From: Dimorphilus gyrociliatus
Lineage: Eukaryota; Annelida; Polychaeta; Dinophilidae
Length of the DNA stretch: 64,000 bases
Direction: 5' to 3'
NCBI GenBank assembly: GCA_904063045.1
Contig: CAJFCJ010000001.1
Location: 875,501 to 939,500 of the forward strand
Both the position numbers and the translations under genes were made by a program. Shown piece by piece: positions 1 to 13,559 of the stretch (its first letter is position 1; each line of letters opens with the position of its first letter). The notes under the pieces were generated by a model that had not been told where the DNA came from, did no database searches, and worked only from the letters and a program-made list of their open reading frames with translations.

Positions 1-2687
1 AACAGCTTCCAAAGAAAAAACTATTGAGAACGAAGCAGTGAAGACGTCAGAGAAGAAAACGGGCAAAAGTAGACGAGAGAGATCAAAAGATAGATCTTCC
101 AATAGAAAAGAGTAAGAAAAATATAAGCTTATTTGAGTACTTACATTAATAATTTTTTTATTAACTAGTAAAAAGCATCATCACCGAAGTAGAAGCAGAT
201 CAAGCTCTAGGCGCAATCAAAGCTCTTCTCGATCATCAAGGAGACGTCGACGTCATCGGTCTGACTCGGAAGAAAAACCTCAAGGAAAATCTGGTTGGGA
301 TCGCAATCGTCCTCGAAGTAGAGATAGACAAATGATATATGAATTTCAAAGAACCCGGTCGAACAAAAGAAGAAGATCGTCTAGAAGTAGTTCTGAAGAA
401 AAACACAGAGAGAGGCACAAAGAAGAGTATTTTGAAAAACAATTTTCACGAGCACCTCCGGAAGGGATAATTGCAATAGATAAAGATAAATTACGTGAAA
501 TTGCGATGTAAGCTAATTTTAGATTTATAATTTTCTTTTAACTTCTCTATTTTTTACTTTATAGCAAAAATGCGCACAAATATGCAAAAAAGGCGGCTCT
601 CAAACCTGAAGAAATCGCCAAACTAACACAAGGAAAGAGTATTGATGAATTAACGTCTTTCTGTAAAACAATAGCTGATACAAGATTATCATCTAGTGAG
701 GATGAAAAACAAGAAGTGTCCGATGACGATATGACTGCTTCAGTTAAAGTTAAGGAATCCAACTCTATAGTCATGAATATTAGAGTCAGTTATTAAATAC
801 GTTATAAACTTATTATTAATTGTTATTCATCTGTAGAATGCTAGGCAGTTACCTGCTTTGACACCTGCTGAAAAAGCCCACTATGCTGCAACTTTAAGAT
901 TACAGTTTCCTGTTTCCAGTGGCAATCAGCATCGAACGAAGGAGCACGAAGAAGTAGTACCTTCAACAGAAAACGTTCCAGGTGATGCAGACAAAGCTGT
1001 TGAAGATATTTTAGACAAAGAAAAATCTAGTGAAAGTCAAGTTGACAAGCCAGACGAACAAAACACAAATTTTTCAAATACTGAAACCAGCGTCTTCCCT
1101 GATGTTTCATCGGAAGTACGTTTCAATTATTACTTATTAATTAATCAATTTAATTTCTAAATTTATCTTTTTGTCTGATAGAAAGTGGATATATCAAAAG
1201 TAGTCGCTGAGAGGCTTTCAGCAATGAGAAAATTACAACAAAATCCAAATGATTCGCAAGCCATATCGGAAGTCTACAAATCTCAAGAGAAGGTATCTCT
1301 TTGGGCGCAATCTAAAAACCTACCTGGACAATTTTTAGGGAGTACAGGCGTTCAACCATTATCTGCAAAGGAATTAAGCGCCAATTCACATCAGGCTTGG
1401 CTGAAAAAGGTGAAAATTTTAGTGCTACTGGTTTAAAAAATGATTAATTTCAAAAAATAATCGTTTCCAAATATTTGGTATGTAAGAATAAAATTTGTTT
1501 AATCATTATGTATTACAACCAAGTATTTGGATGCGAAGGATGGCAAAAAGTTGGATACTGAGATAAAATATAAGAAGAAACTTGACTATTAGCCATCAAC
1601 AAAAGTAAGAAACATTCAAGCATAATTTTCTGACATAGAAAAACTATTTATTGAAAAATTATTGAAAAATAATTTATTTAAAAAGTTTTAACTAAAGACG
1701 CTTCACATTTCCTTCCCTCGCAAACGTTTATAAGAAGTATTACAAATATATCAGATTTTAGCTTATATAATTGAACAAAGCGAAGATATATAAATATATT
1801 ACATGAAAGTATATGAATAGAACGTTTATTCACTGAATAATATTTAATATTAATTGTAAGAAACTAGGAGTTTATAACAATTAAGTTAGTCGAAAATTAT
1901 GATTGAATATTTCGTCCTTTTTGAGAAAAATTCATGGAAATCTCTTAGTTAATCTTCATTTTGATGAAAATTGTTATTTAATGTCTATTAGATGGTAAGT
2001 CGAAAGGTATTTGAAATTGATGCTCTATTTTCAAAAAGTTTTTATTTTCCAGTTTAATCCTAAGATACATTGGCTTTTTATATTTAAGTTACTTATTACT
2101 ATACAGGACACTTTTTTGAAAGCTGGCCCCGTAAGAGGTGGAATAGGAAAAGCATTGCTATGCAAGATGGGTTGGCGGGAGGGTACTGGATTAGGTAGGC
2201 ATGAAGAAGGTAGCCTCGAGCCCCTTTTGTTAGATTTTAAAGTGGATAGAAAAGGTATGAAATATAAATTAATCGTTATTCTTTAATAACTAACGTTCAA
2301 TATCTTATTAGGGCTTAATACGGAAGGTGAAAGGAAAAGTAGTCAAATTCAGTCAGTCGCTCATAATTCAGCTTCTATCATGAAAGATTTGTCAGGTATA
2401 GCCGCTTCATCATTCTGGCCTAGATATTTTAATAATTCTGATATTAAAAAAATTTAGGAAAGCATCCTGTCTCTGCTTTGATGGAGCTTTGTACGAGAAG
2501 ACGATGGGGCGCACCCAATTTTGAGCTAGTCCAGCAAGGTGGCCCACCTCACAAGAAAAACTTTTTGTATAAAGTAATAGTAAATGGTGTAGAGTACGTT
2601 TCGTCTACTGGAAGCCCTAATAAAAAGAGTGCTAAGGCTCAGGCAGCTACTCTCGTCCTCCAAGAATTAGGTTTACTGCCAAAATAA
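1..2687 (+). CDS. SON: SON-like RS/G-patch/dsRBD splicing protein, 3' part
   Basis: C-terminal part of a SON homologue, a nuclear-speckle RNA-binding cofactor of pre-mRNA splicing. The 5' end lies outside the window. Exons read as about 1-111, 169-507, 565-784, 837/845-1115, 1182-1409, 2107-2254, 2312-2395 and 2458-2687. Exons 1-2 encode Arg/Ser-rich sequence. Exon 4 has the SON-type block LTPAEKAHYAATLRLQFP. Exon 6 is a G-patch (GGIGKALLCKMGWREGTGLG). The last exon is a double-stranded RNA-binding domain (PNFELVQQGGPPHKKNF, then KKSAKAQAATLVLQELG) running to the stop. The order RS, G-patch, dsRBD at the C-terminus is the SON signature. The boundary between exons 3 and 4 (785-844) has two possible acceptors. 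The 697-nt intron before the G-patch exon is long for this locus. Confidence 0.88.
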
Positions 2688-3108
2688 TGCAAAAAATATT
2701 CTGTGATTCGTTTAACATTGTTATTGTTGTTTATTTAATTAATAGTAATGAAGATTGATGTATAATGTGCATGAAAAGCGATTTATTCGTAAGAGGAATA
2801 GCAGTATTTTTGGTGAAATCAAATCCATTCACAATTCCTCCTTGGTTAAAAATTTTTTATATATGTTTCAAATGCTATAATGTAACAATTTCCGAATGAA
2901 GTCTTGTTTTAAAATAATAATTTTTCAGTACAAAGATGACGCTTACATTGAGAATTCGATAGATGGCGCTTACCACCGCGCCTCACTTAGATAAAAACCC
3001 TGCTCGCCTATAGAGCTAACAGTCTATGGAGCCCGTGCGCGCGCAGGCACGGATTCTCTAAGGGTATTTCCAGTCATTTGTGCGGTTGACGATGGAAAGA
3101 GCAAACTT
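2688..3108. promoter_or_regulatory. SON 3' end and upstream region of the TMTC gene
   Basis: No gene is seen here. The first part is the AT-rich 3' UTR of the SON-like gene. From about 2990 the base composition turns GC-rich, which is unusual for this window. It includes a short hairpin-capable stretch with arms CCGTGC (3033-3038) and GCACGG (3047-3052) around a GC-rich loop, 57 bp before the next start codon. It is probably the core promoter or 5' UTR of the TMTC gene. That role is inferred from position and composition only. Confidence 0.4.
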
Positions 3109-6100
3109 ATGGATTTTCTGTCATTATTACCGTCTCTTTGCGCTTTAATTGTCTACAGCAATACTTTTAAAGCTGGTTTTGTATACGATGATAGGTAATT
3201 ATAAATAATTTACTTTATATATGTATTTGGACAATAATAGTTTAAAGCGATAAAAATATCGTCTGCTAATACGCGGCAAACACGTGAAATTCGATACCTT
3301 TTCAAATGTTAAAACGGTTTGTAGACCGTCAGACGCTAACATACTAATTCGATTCAAGAAAAACGGTCACTTTTTATAGACTTTTCCATGCTTTTCTTTT
3401 AATATTTACATAAAGTCTTAAGTTTAAAAGTCTGTGTGTTGTTGAGATAAAATCTTCGTTTGCATAACGTCTTTATCTGTCTGTTTGCAGACGCATTTCG
3501 GGGGCAAATATACAAGTGACCTTTAATCTTTAACTTATTATGATATTCACCTAAACATTTCAATCTAAAAAGGATAAGAATTCATTGATCTTTATAGATT
3601 GACATAGTCTAATTGCTTCCTATAATTAAAGAACTGTAAGGTAAATTCCAACCACGTAATTATCGATTGAAGTATATTTGTTTAGGCCGCAGCTATTTTT
3701 CCTCATGAATAAGAAAAACAAGACGAAACTTTGCAAGAATAGATTATTTTGCGCGGATTATTTATATACTTTGACTTATTAACATATTCATTCTATTGTT
3801 GTATTGATCATATAATTCTATATATTTTTAAAGTAGTTTATTGTAGTTTAAGGTTAGCTTTTGTAAGAATTAATATTCCTTGGTCGAATGGAAAGAGAGA
3901 ATATGTTAAAAATTCTCTAGTGATTTTATAAACAAATAGTTAGTAAAACTAGTTGGTTCCCTCAAATATTATGATTGGCATAATAATTATTTCTGTTGAA
4001 TTGTCTTCATTAACCATTAAATGTAAAATGACTGAGACGAGTTGCTTTTTAAACTAGTAATAAGTTTTAAAATTTTGTGACTGTTTAAATTGAATTGCGT
4101 CTAATTATTGTATTATTTTATTTCGTATCCATCTAGCGATATGTTAAAATATACGGCTAAAAAATATAAATAGCTTAATTACACCTCCATAACACGACTA
4201 CAATAAAGCATTATTGATTCATATTTATTACTAGTAAGCTTAATTAGGCATTAATTCAATATAGGAAAAATTTACCAATACCTATTTTTATATAAAATCA
4301 TTTTCTTCTTCTATCATCAGGAAGATGATTCCTTTTATTTATAATTTTTTATGACTTTATCGTTTCGTCATATTTCATACGGTTAACGTATTTATGGTGC
4401 GTGCTAATTTTTTCTTCGTATTACGCTTCTACAGTTTTTCTATTGATCTATCGATTTCTCCAACTTATTTTTTTTGTTTACAGCCGAGCGATTGAGAAGA
4501 ACAACGACGTCCTTCTTAAAACTCCATTGACAGCTCTATTTTTCAATGATTTTTGGGGAACGAAATTAACGGATCCTGGATCTCATGGATCGTATAGACC
4601 ACTATGCATCTTAACGTTTAGACTTCAAGTTTATCTTCATGGCTTAAATGCAAGCTTCTTTCACATAGCCAATGTTTGCCTTCATGGAGTTGTTTGCTAC
4701 TTATTAACGATACTTGTACAAAGTTTGTCAAGGCGGAAATGGCAAGGAATTCTCTGTGGACTTCTATTCTCTGTCCATCCTATCCATTCTGAAGCGGTTG
4801 CTGGTATCGTTGGGCGGGCTGATGTATTAGCAGCCATATTCTTTCTTTTAACTATTATAAACTATGTAAAATATTTGAAAGTTCGAGAACATGAAAATGG
4901 CTTTAAATATCTATTTTTAGCCTTTCTGTTTACAATTTGTAGCCTGTTATCAAAAGAGAATGGAATCTCAGCGCTTGGGGTTTGCCTTATCTTCGACATA
5001 TTGTCTTGGCAAGGACTCGATTTGCAAACTATAATGAACAGAGAGGTTGGAATCTTTTTAAAAAATTTTTCCCACATCACTTTATAGAATAGTCGTAGAG
5101 TGTTCCATCTTTATTCCTTTTAGTCGGCTTCCTATAAGAAATTGCATGTAAATGCCCAATTTATTAACGGCCTGGGTCACTGAATAATGAGTGCATAAGA
5201 TGGGAAAACACGTTCCGTTAAATTCTAAATTACCCTACTTTTTTTTTTCTAGAAAACTAGAATTGAATTCACTTCCACTTTTATAGATATAACTTTCTCT
5301 TGCGTTTGATTCGAGTTATTTGCGCAAATAACTTCTTGATAATGATTAATAATTATTCAATGCGATTGTTGGTCGAATAAGTTTATCTCATATTTGATTA
5401 TCTCTAATTGTTTAGGGAATAACTTTTAATTCAATTGATTATTGATCAAGTAACAAAATATTTTGTTTTACTTTCTAGCATAGAAGAAAGCCGAAACGGG
5501 TGTATTACAAAGGCTCATTATTCCTAATCTTCTCAGCTTTAACTCTAATACTCTTCCGAATGTCAATCATGACCAAAACGCCCGACTTCTCGCCAGCCGA
5601 TAACCCAGCAAGTCACGAAAATTTTTTAACCAGATCTCTAACCTTCACCTTCCTACCTACGCTCAATTTTTGGCTTTTACTATTCCCCTCCAAATTAAGC
5701 TTCGACTGGTCAATGAATGCAGTCCCTCTGGTTGAATCTATCTCGGATTATAGAAATCTCTTCAGCTTATCTTTCTATTCAATTTTAATATATTCAGCAG
5801 TTGGGTTTATGACGGGAAAATTCTCTGGAAGAGATTGCAAATTAGTCGTTTTATCAGCCTCGATTTTAGTACTATCATTTTTTCCCGCTGCTAATCTATT
5901 TTTCTACGTTGGTTTTGTGATTGCCGAGCGTATTTTATATATTCCTTCAATTGGTTATTGCATTTTGGTCTGTTGGGGTTTGGAAAAACGGCGAATAGGA
6001 ATAGCTGCCTTTTTCTTATTAATTTTAATACTTTCGGCAAAAACAGTTATTAGGAATTGCGATTGGAATGATGAAGAATCCCTATACAAGTCCGGTATCG

Positions 6101-9100
6101 ACGTAAATCCTGCTAAAGGTTAGTATCTTCTTATCTGTATTACGCATGCGCAATTCCGTGTTCTTTCTTCCATAAGTGGAACCTTAGAAAATTTTCAATT
6201 TCTGTCCAAAACATAATATTTCGGATAAATATTTTCAGTCGGAATTCAAAATATACTTAGTTTATTTGTAAGAAATATCTCTATTTGAAAGTTTTACAAG
6301 CATATGGCATATACACTAACAATAAGTCTTTAAGTGTCTTTCTCAACGGAATTCTGTGTTAGATTTAGACTATTCTTAATTTTGTGTAAGCAAATCACTT
6401 CTGAAAGAGTTGATTGCTTGCATAACCCTATAATTTGTCTAAAATGAGATTTTTCATTAAAAAAAATACTTAATAATATTTGTAAATGATCTTTTAACAA
6501 AGAATGAGAATTGAAGGGGTTGTGACCTTCTTGTCCCGCCCAAAATATCAAGTTACATTATTTAATTATAATATACAGATAGGATTTTTTTATATTATAT
6601 ATATTAGTAATATGTATATCTGTAAGAGATGTAAATATTTAACCTTTAATACGGTATTCCTTCTAAAATATTAATAATTGACGAATTAAACTAATCACTT
6701 AATGCGCTTTACCCCTCTTAATTGCACAATATTTATCTAATAACTTAAATACGACAACCGCGACGATAAATTTCCTTTACAATACCCGTTTAGAGTATTA
6801 TCTTTATTTATATTGCTAAATGATTTAACTAAACGCCCTTTATTTTATATTTTTCATTTTAAAATTTATTGCATTTGTTTAATAAGTCAATAGTAAATGA
6901 ATTATACTTTAATCTTGTTTATGTTTTGTCTTTTAGCCTGGGGAAATTTGGCAAACGTTCTGAACGCTAAAGGGCAGACAAAATTGGCAGAATACGCCTA
7001 CAGAAAAGCTTTATCTTATAGATCGAATATGGCTGACACACATTATAACTTGTAAGTATTCTTGAAAATTTTAATTTTATTTGAAAATATCTTTTTTTAT
7101 CCATTCACAAGTTTGACTCTTTTCCATTCTCGTCTTCCGCCCACATCTTCCGTTTTTATTGCTCATTTCCAACCTTTTCTCCTCCCACCCCATACCCTCT
7201 ATTTTACTTGAGACTTATTGAAAGAAAATATTACTGTTTAGGCTTTTAAGAAATGGTTCTTTAAGATATACTGCTCAAAATATATAGCGGAGCATTCACG
7301 CTTCCTCCTGGGAAATTGTATAGTTAGGGTGATTGATGTAGTCGGAATTAATTACGAGGGAGCGCATTTATCTTGCCATTTACAGCCTTTTATCAACAAC
7401 TTTTAATTATAGGCGGGTGGCGCCCGAACGTCTGCCACTATTCCCCTTTTGTTTAGCACGGTCACGTGATTCAACTATTACGACTGGAAAACTATTTAAA
7501 TTGCCCTAAATCATTAAATAGGAAAAGAAGAAAAACAAAAATGTATTAACTCTCAAAACGTAAAAAATTATTCCATTAAGCCGGATTTAAAACAATTTAC
7601 GGCTAAACAAACATAAAAGAGTACAACCAGTCGCACGATTGAAAAGTCCATTAAATTAGCATCTATAAGAATATTGGAGTGTCAATTAATTTATTGGACC
7701 TCATAAAACTAAATAAGTCCCTGAACTGCTGTGAAAATTTACCATAAGAATTCCAAAAATTGATCGATTATATAATAAAAGCTGTTTAAAGACCGCCTCT
7801 CGCTCTCCTTCACTTGATCTCTTTTTGTATAAAATTTCTAAAAGAGAAAGATACTCACTCTGTTTTATGAAAGGAAAAAGATAACAGACGGGAGTTGAAC
7901 ACGATTCATTAAATCGTTTAATTATAGAATTAGGTTTTAACACGACAACGAGAAACAATTAATATTCAATACGTTTTCTTCGAGTGGTCTTTCTCCTCTC
8001 TATTCTCTTTTTATTCTCATACTATCTATATAAAATTTTTCTTTATTTTCCCTTTTTTTTTCGATATATTGAAATTGAATATACAAATACTTTTACTGCA
8101 TTCCAATTGTTTAGTCGGTGCTTACAGGACAGAAGAAAATGTGTACTAACTCTCGAATAAACTTTAAGAATTCGGTCACCTGACAGATTTAGGTTGTAAA
8201 TGGAAGTGCAAGTTCCTTTTAACTGTAGGTTTGAATACGAAAGGTGCCATTAAGTGTCCCTTTTAAGGTGTAGTGTTCTTTTTTAGAAGAACAACCATAT
8301 TAATTTTCTTCAATTTCGTTTTATGACCATCTTCTAAAGATAAATATATCTTTTACCTTCCTAAAGAGAATTTACAATCAATAAAATGAGAACAGAAGGA
8401 AAAAAAAACGAGAAAGCAGAAATAAATCAGCCAGTCATTAACACTTATTTGGTTTAGCAAAATTGCGTAATCACGGTTTATTGAATGAAGTTCTAGACGT
8501 CGTGCTTTTCTCGATCTAAATTATATGCACAATAGAAGAAAAGAAGCGGTCGATTTCCTTTAATTTTAGCTATTAGGGGTCATTCAAGCGAGATGATGGG
8601 ACGGAGGTCAATGATTGTATTATTCTACATATTTTCCCTTTAATGCACTAATAAAAAGGAAATGTTGTTAAGACGTCGGAGGAATTTCTTATTTAAATAG
8701 GAGTAGCATATATTTTTAGGCCCTAATAAATATTTACGAGATGGGAAAAAGGAAAAGATTCGAAATCGATCTGATAAATTCTCTTAGGCATATTCTGTCT
8801 GGACATGGTCATTGATAATTGTTAAGCTAACATACTATAGAACAAACCATTTACCAGATCAACATCAAGACGACTGAACCTTAAAGCCTCTGTTTGATTT
8901 CCCTAATTTAATCACGTGCCCAAGATTATAAAGGCAAGAGTAGCCCTTTTACTTTCGCATACTGTATCCAACGTACTCTCACATTATTGACCTAACAGTG
9001 AAAACAATACGCAGGGAAAGATGTGACATATCAACATTAAGTGAAAAATACATTAGTATTAAAGAGAAGTTGATATTTTAAGAGCCTGTTGTTTCCTTAT

Positions 9101-12100
9101 CATCCATCATTTTATTGATGTATTTTCATTGCCTGCCAAGTACAGTAGCATAAGATTTTTAGCTATTAGCTATAATTAAAAGAGGGGCTATGTAAGGGAT
9201 ACTGTGCGGACGATTAGTTTATACTAAAAACACACGCTGTATATAATAGGCTTATACTGCGACGTCAAATTTCATTTCAAATGTCTAGCGTCATGCGAAA
9301 TTAATCGGGTCTCTCATAAGCATTTATGATTAAGACGGAAACAGATCATTCATGATGCATTACGTATTGTTCCAATATTCGTTTTTTCATGTTGACGATA
9401 TATCTTCGATGGATCTCACCCTTTGATCGATTATCTTTAAACAATAAACAATACCTTTTTTCTATTTTAGATCCCTTACCTATATTAATTATTTGCTTCT
9501 TTCTTTTTTTTTTTTTGTTATTTTTATACCTGTTGATTTAGATCTGTTTCTAATTCTTTCGAAATAGGGGAATATTGTTACAAAATCAAAGAAGATATAC
9601 AGAGGCGTTGAACAGCTACGAGAATGCTATTCTCTTCAGACCAAAGCTAAGTCGTAAGTTCGATACATTTTTTTATTATCTTTCTTAAGGGTAAAATTTT
9701 TACAATCACTAATGGTCTGTTACTTAAAAACTTAAAGGGAAGTAAAAAAAAATAAGTAACAAACTGTAGAGAGAAATGAGTATGTCGTTTAAGAAAAAGA
9801 CAATTCAATATCATGAAATGAGATTGTTCTTAAGGATTTTCTATTTTTGATCTAATGCTATAAGCCTTTTTTTTTTACTTCGTTTTAGCTTTATTCAACC
9901 ATTTCTTGCTTTTATTTTTTGAATAGTTATATTTCAATAGAATCACTTTTTAAAGGGCATGTGTCATTCAGTAAAATAACTTAAATAGACGTTTTAAAAA
10001 GGAAACTATTACACATTTGTACAAAGTTGAAAATGATGAATTTATTAATAATCTTCACAAATAAGAAAAAAGAGTTACAGTATCATTCATAAAACCACGG
10101 ATGATTAAAGCTTTTTTCCTACGCCTTTTTATCCTCTTTTCTTTATTATTAATATCATATTTAAAATTAAAGTAGAGCGAATATTAACGAGGATATAAAG
10201 CGTTCGAATAGAAAATAGTGTTATTTGCCTTTAGCAAACAATAAACGAAATCGACAAGTTTCATAGCTTTTTATCCTTACATCAATAATCGATCTATATT
10301 ATAAAATCCGTAAAAACAAGAGATTATTTGATATAACGGAAATTACAGCATTCTGCCATATTATACCTTAGAAGGTGAAAGTTCTATCAGAATATAAAAT
10401 AGAGTTTTTAACACACTATCATATTCAATATTCATTGAGTTAATAAATATATTTTCATTCCTTCAGTTGCCTATTTAAATATTGGAATAGTTTTATCGAA
10501 GCAAGGGAAATATGAGGATTCTTTAAAATTCTATAGAAAATGTGCTGATCTAGATACAAGCGGTTCAAAAGATCCAAAATTACATTTATCAACTAAAATA
10601 TCGGCACTATTCAATATGGGTCGGTTATTAACTGAACAGAATAAATTAAAAGTAAGTTTATCTTATTCTATTTTAGTTCTAGTATAAAGAACTATGCTTT
10701 TAATTAATATTTTTGAATCGTTAATATTTTAGGAGGCTTTGGAAATTTATAACGAAGCTTTACGGCGAAGACCAGATGATTACGCTCCTCAGAGCATTTA
10801 TAATATGATAGGTAAAAATTTAATTAAAATTACTCATTGAACCAAATGAACCATTGAAGTGAGAACTTTCGTTTAGTATCGTGCATCTTTCAATATCCTT
10901 CCTTTAGGTAATAAGGATAATAAATTTAAATTTGTTCTACTTTTGCATTTCAACAACACCCTACAGTTGTAACGGTATTGTCGATGCACGAGATAGTAAT
11001 TCCTTTACAGCAAGTTTAATTCATTTGATTAAACTTGTAGAAACAGCTGAATGCTCAGTGAATACACTGGATACTTTTCTTGAAGATATTGTACTTAGCA
11101 ACAGCTATTAATTGTGAAGCTTAATAAAGGAGAAAGAAATTAATTACTAATTTTTACTAATTATAGGAGAAGTGTACTCAAAACTAGGGAATATGCTTGA
11201 GGCAGAGAAATGGTATCGAAAAGCACTGCAGGCAAAAGCAGATCATATTCCAGCTTTTTTGACTCTGGCAAGACTCTATCAGCATCGAGTAAGCTTAAAA
11301 GAAATATTTCTTTTATAATTTAATAACAAACATAAATATGACATGTCTTTAAGAAATTTTTTCCTCTTTTCTTCATAATTAACAGGGAAATTTTGACAAG
11401 GCTGAAGATTTATATAGAAGCGCTTTGACACTAGCTCCAGATGATTATTCCGTATACGAACACTATGGTAAAGAAATTATTCTCCTATTTACATTTTACA
11501 ACACATTGTTAGTCCGTTTCGGTGCCGTGACCCTGAAAAAAATATTCTTAGGCTATGATACCGCTATTTTTCAAGTTAGAACACAAACAAAATTCTACAA
11601 ACTCATTTATAAATCTGGCCAAACAGTACTGTTTTCTAGTTGACAGGTGAATTGATATATCAACAGTTAATCACGTTATTTTAAGCCCAATCGCATTAGC
11701 CTGTCTCCTGTTATTAGAATAAAATGTGTATAACCTTTTCCCAAAAGATTCCCAGTGATATACGAAATCTGAAAATCATTTCCCTAAAAGAAAGTAAAAC
11801 CTCTATACTAAAAGAGTACTTAATAATACAGAACTCCTAAATTGCAGTTTAATTTATAGTACACTCTGCAAAATCCATAGAAAAAAATTAAACGTATATT
11901 AAAAAAATCAAAAAAAGCAAGAGGGTGGAGAACTTTCTAAGCTAAGAAACATTTTCTTTTCTTTCAGTCTGCAGCTATTCTGAAATGGTACAAAAAAAAA
12001 TTAATTAGCTATACTTCTTTAGAAAAAAAGTTTCTTTAAATTATGATGTAAACAAGCTCATGTTAGGGATCTATTGATTAAAAGTCATATATGCATATAT

Positions 12101-13076
12101 CTAAGATTAGAAAACGTAACCTGGCACTTTATAAAGCGGAGAACCCTCAAGCGCAATTAGCTTTGAAATGTTGCGCAACGCTTCTTTGATGAACTAGTAG
12201 AAAAACGAGGGGAACTTTCAAGAATTCTTTTCAAGTTGACATCTATCAATAGAGTATATTAAGCTTTAATGTATTTAAAAAGAACTTAAACAGATTCTTA
12301 TCATGAATTGAACTCTACCTCTAATGTTCTAAGTATGCTTTCGACTTCTTAAAAAATGCCTATATTTTACACTAAAAACGTTTTAAAAAGGATAAAAAAT
12401 ATATAATACTATACAATATCTCTCTTCATTAAAAGAGATCTAATTAGTGCACCCAGAAGTTTTTGTTAAATAATCAATAATAAAGGAGTTTTTTTAAAGA
12501 AAACTGAGAAGATTTGAAATGATTAAAACACTTTTTATTCTCTTTTTATCTAGGTCAGTTTTTAGGAGATATGAATCGCTATGCAGAATCAGCAAAGATT
12601 CTTGAACAGGCCATTGGATTAGGAAACAACGATTTTCAGTTAGTCTTCAATGCAGCCAATACCTTAAGGTATAGACAATATAACTAAATATACATTGCTC
12701 ATCAATTAAATATTTAAAATTATAGTTTTGATAGTTTATTTTATAGACCTAGTGACCTTCACTATGTTGTTTTTTTCCAGACAAGCCAACGATAATGAGA
12801 GAGCCGAAGAGTATTATATTAAAGCGACAAAAATCAGTCCTAAAGTTCGTTTATACTCTAAAAATATTCTACGTAACTTTGATGAATTTTTTCCTTTCTT
12901 TAATTTTATAGGAAGCGGCCGCTCATATGAATTTAGGCGCCATCTATCATTTAAATGGCAAGCTCCTGAAGGCCGAAGAAAGTTATCTAGAAGCGTTACG
13001 TTTAAAACCAAATGACTCTGTTACTTTATCAAATCTTAAGAAATTACGCAATCTGATAGCTGCCAAAAAATTATAA
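3109..13076 (+). CDS. TMTC2: TMTC-family O-mannosyltransferase with TPR repeats (TMTC2-like)
   Basis: Endoplasmic-reticulum multi-pass protein. In vertebrates TMTC proteins transfer O-linked mannose to cadherin domains. Twelve exons join in phase to 766 aa: 3109-3194, 4484-5045, 5479-6118, 6937-7051, 9568-9653, 10467-10651, 10733-10811, 11167-11288, 11386-11467, 12554-12668, 12781-12844, 12912-13076. The N-terminus has the luminal acidic motif (VYDDSRAI, formed across the first splice) and several hydrophobic segments. Exon 3 carries the TMTC/DUF1736 block (FSPADNPAS, then LTFTFLPTLNFWLLL and SFDWSMNAVPL). Exons 4-12 are TPR repeats, e.g. AWGNLANVLNAKGQTKLAEY and EAAHMNLGAIYHLNGKLLK. The repeat wording is closest to TMTC2, but TMTC1 is not excluded. 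Introns reach 2.5 kb, far above the local norm. Human TMTC2 is longer (about 836 aa). Confidence 0.9.
7052..9567 (+). other. 2.5-kb intron of the TMTC gene
   Basis: This is the largest intron in the window, between the TPR exons at 6937-7051 and 9568-9653. The donor is TT|GTAAGT and the acceptor is AAATAG. It contains AT-rich sequence with no convincing exon in frame. A minus-strand open stretch (7701-7958) has no ATG start and no recognisable motif. Local oddities are a GC-rich island near 7410-7450 and a CACGTG E-box followed by a TATA-like sequence near 8913-8932. An enhancer or nested transcript is possible but not shown. Confidence 0.5.
11011..11037. repeat. Perfect 10-bp inverted repeat in a TMTC intron
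   Basis: CAAGTTTAAT (11011-11020) and ATTAAACTTG (11028-11037) are exact reverse complements with a 7-nt loop. They sit in the 355-nt intron between exons 7 and 8 of the TMTC gene. The loop is too short for a usual microRNA precursor and pairing beyond the arms is poor, so this is recorded only as a structural repeat. Confidence 0.6.
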
Positions 13077-13559
13077 ATAAAAATAGTTGTTACAGAGAAA
13101 CGCAACGAAAATTCAGTGTAAAAATCATAGATAATAAAATATTCAATATTAAAAGAAAGTATAAAAAACAGCCGCATGCACTAATAGCGATGTAGAAATA
13201 GAAAGACGTAGAGAGAGAGAAGAAACGATGATCTATCTCTACGAGAAGGCTTTCTTTACCGTGCCAAATCATATTTTGCTCTAAGAAGATTGTTCTTTTT
13301 CTATCTGGTCACAACGTATTAAGATTTTAAAAATAGAAGTTATTAACATTTAAAGATAATCCTAATCGTTATAAAGAAAGAAACCGTTCAAGCTGAAAGA
13401 ATAAAGGACTCTCTCCCTCTTATTACTAATATTTTTTCCCAGTTTAAGGAATTAGACTTAAAGCGGCTTGATAAACAAAATGAATTTATATATTTAAAAA
13501 AAACCATGTACACATCATTAAATACTGTTTAAAATGTATTTATTGCGTGTAAACATGCC

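Noticed and set aside
2011-2106. N-terminal extension of the G-patch ORF in the SON gene
   Set aside because: The sequence before 2107 is intronic (acceptor ATACAG at 2106). The encoded Phe/Leu/Lys stretch is not part of a G-patch.
7701-7958. 85-codon minus-strand open frame inside the large TMTC intron
   Set aside because: No ATG at its start, no recognisable domain, and the composition is like the surrounding intron.
11011-11037. MicroRNA precursor in the TMTC intron
   Set aside because: The perfect stem is only 10 bp with a 7-nt loop, and the flanks do not extend the pairing.
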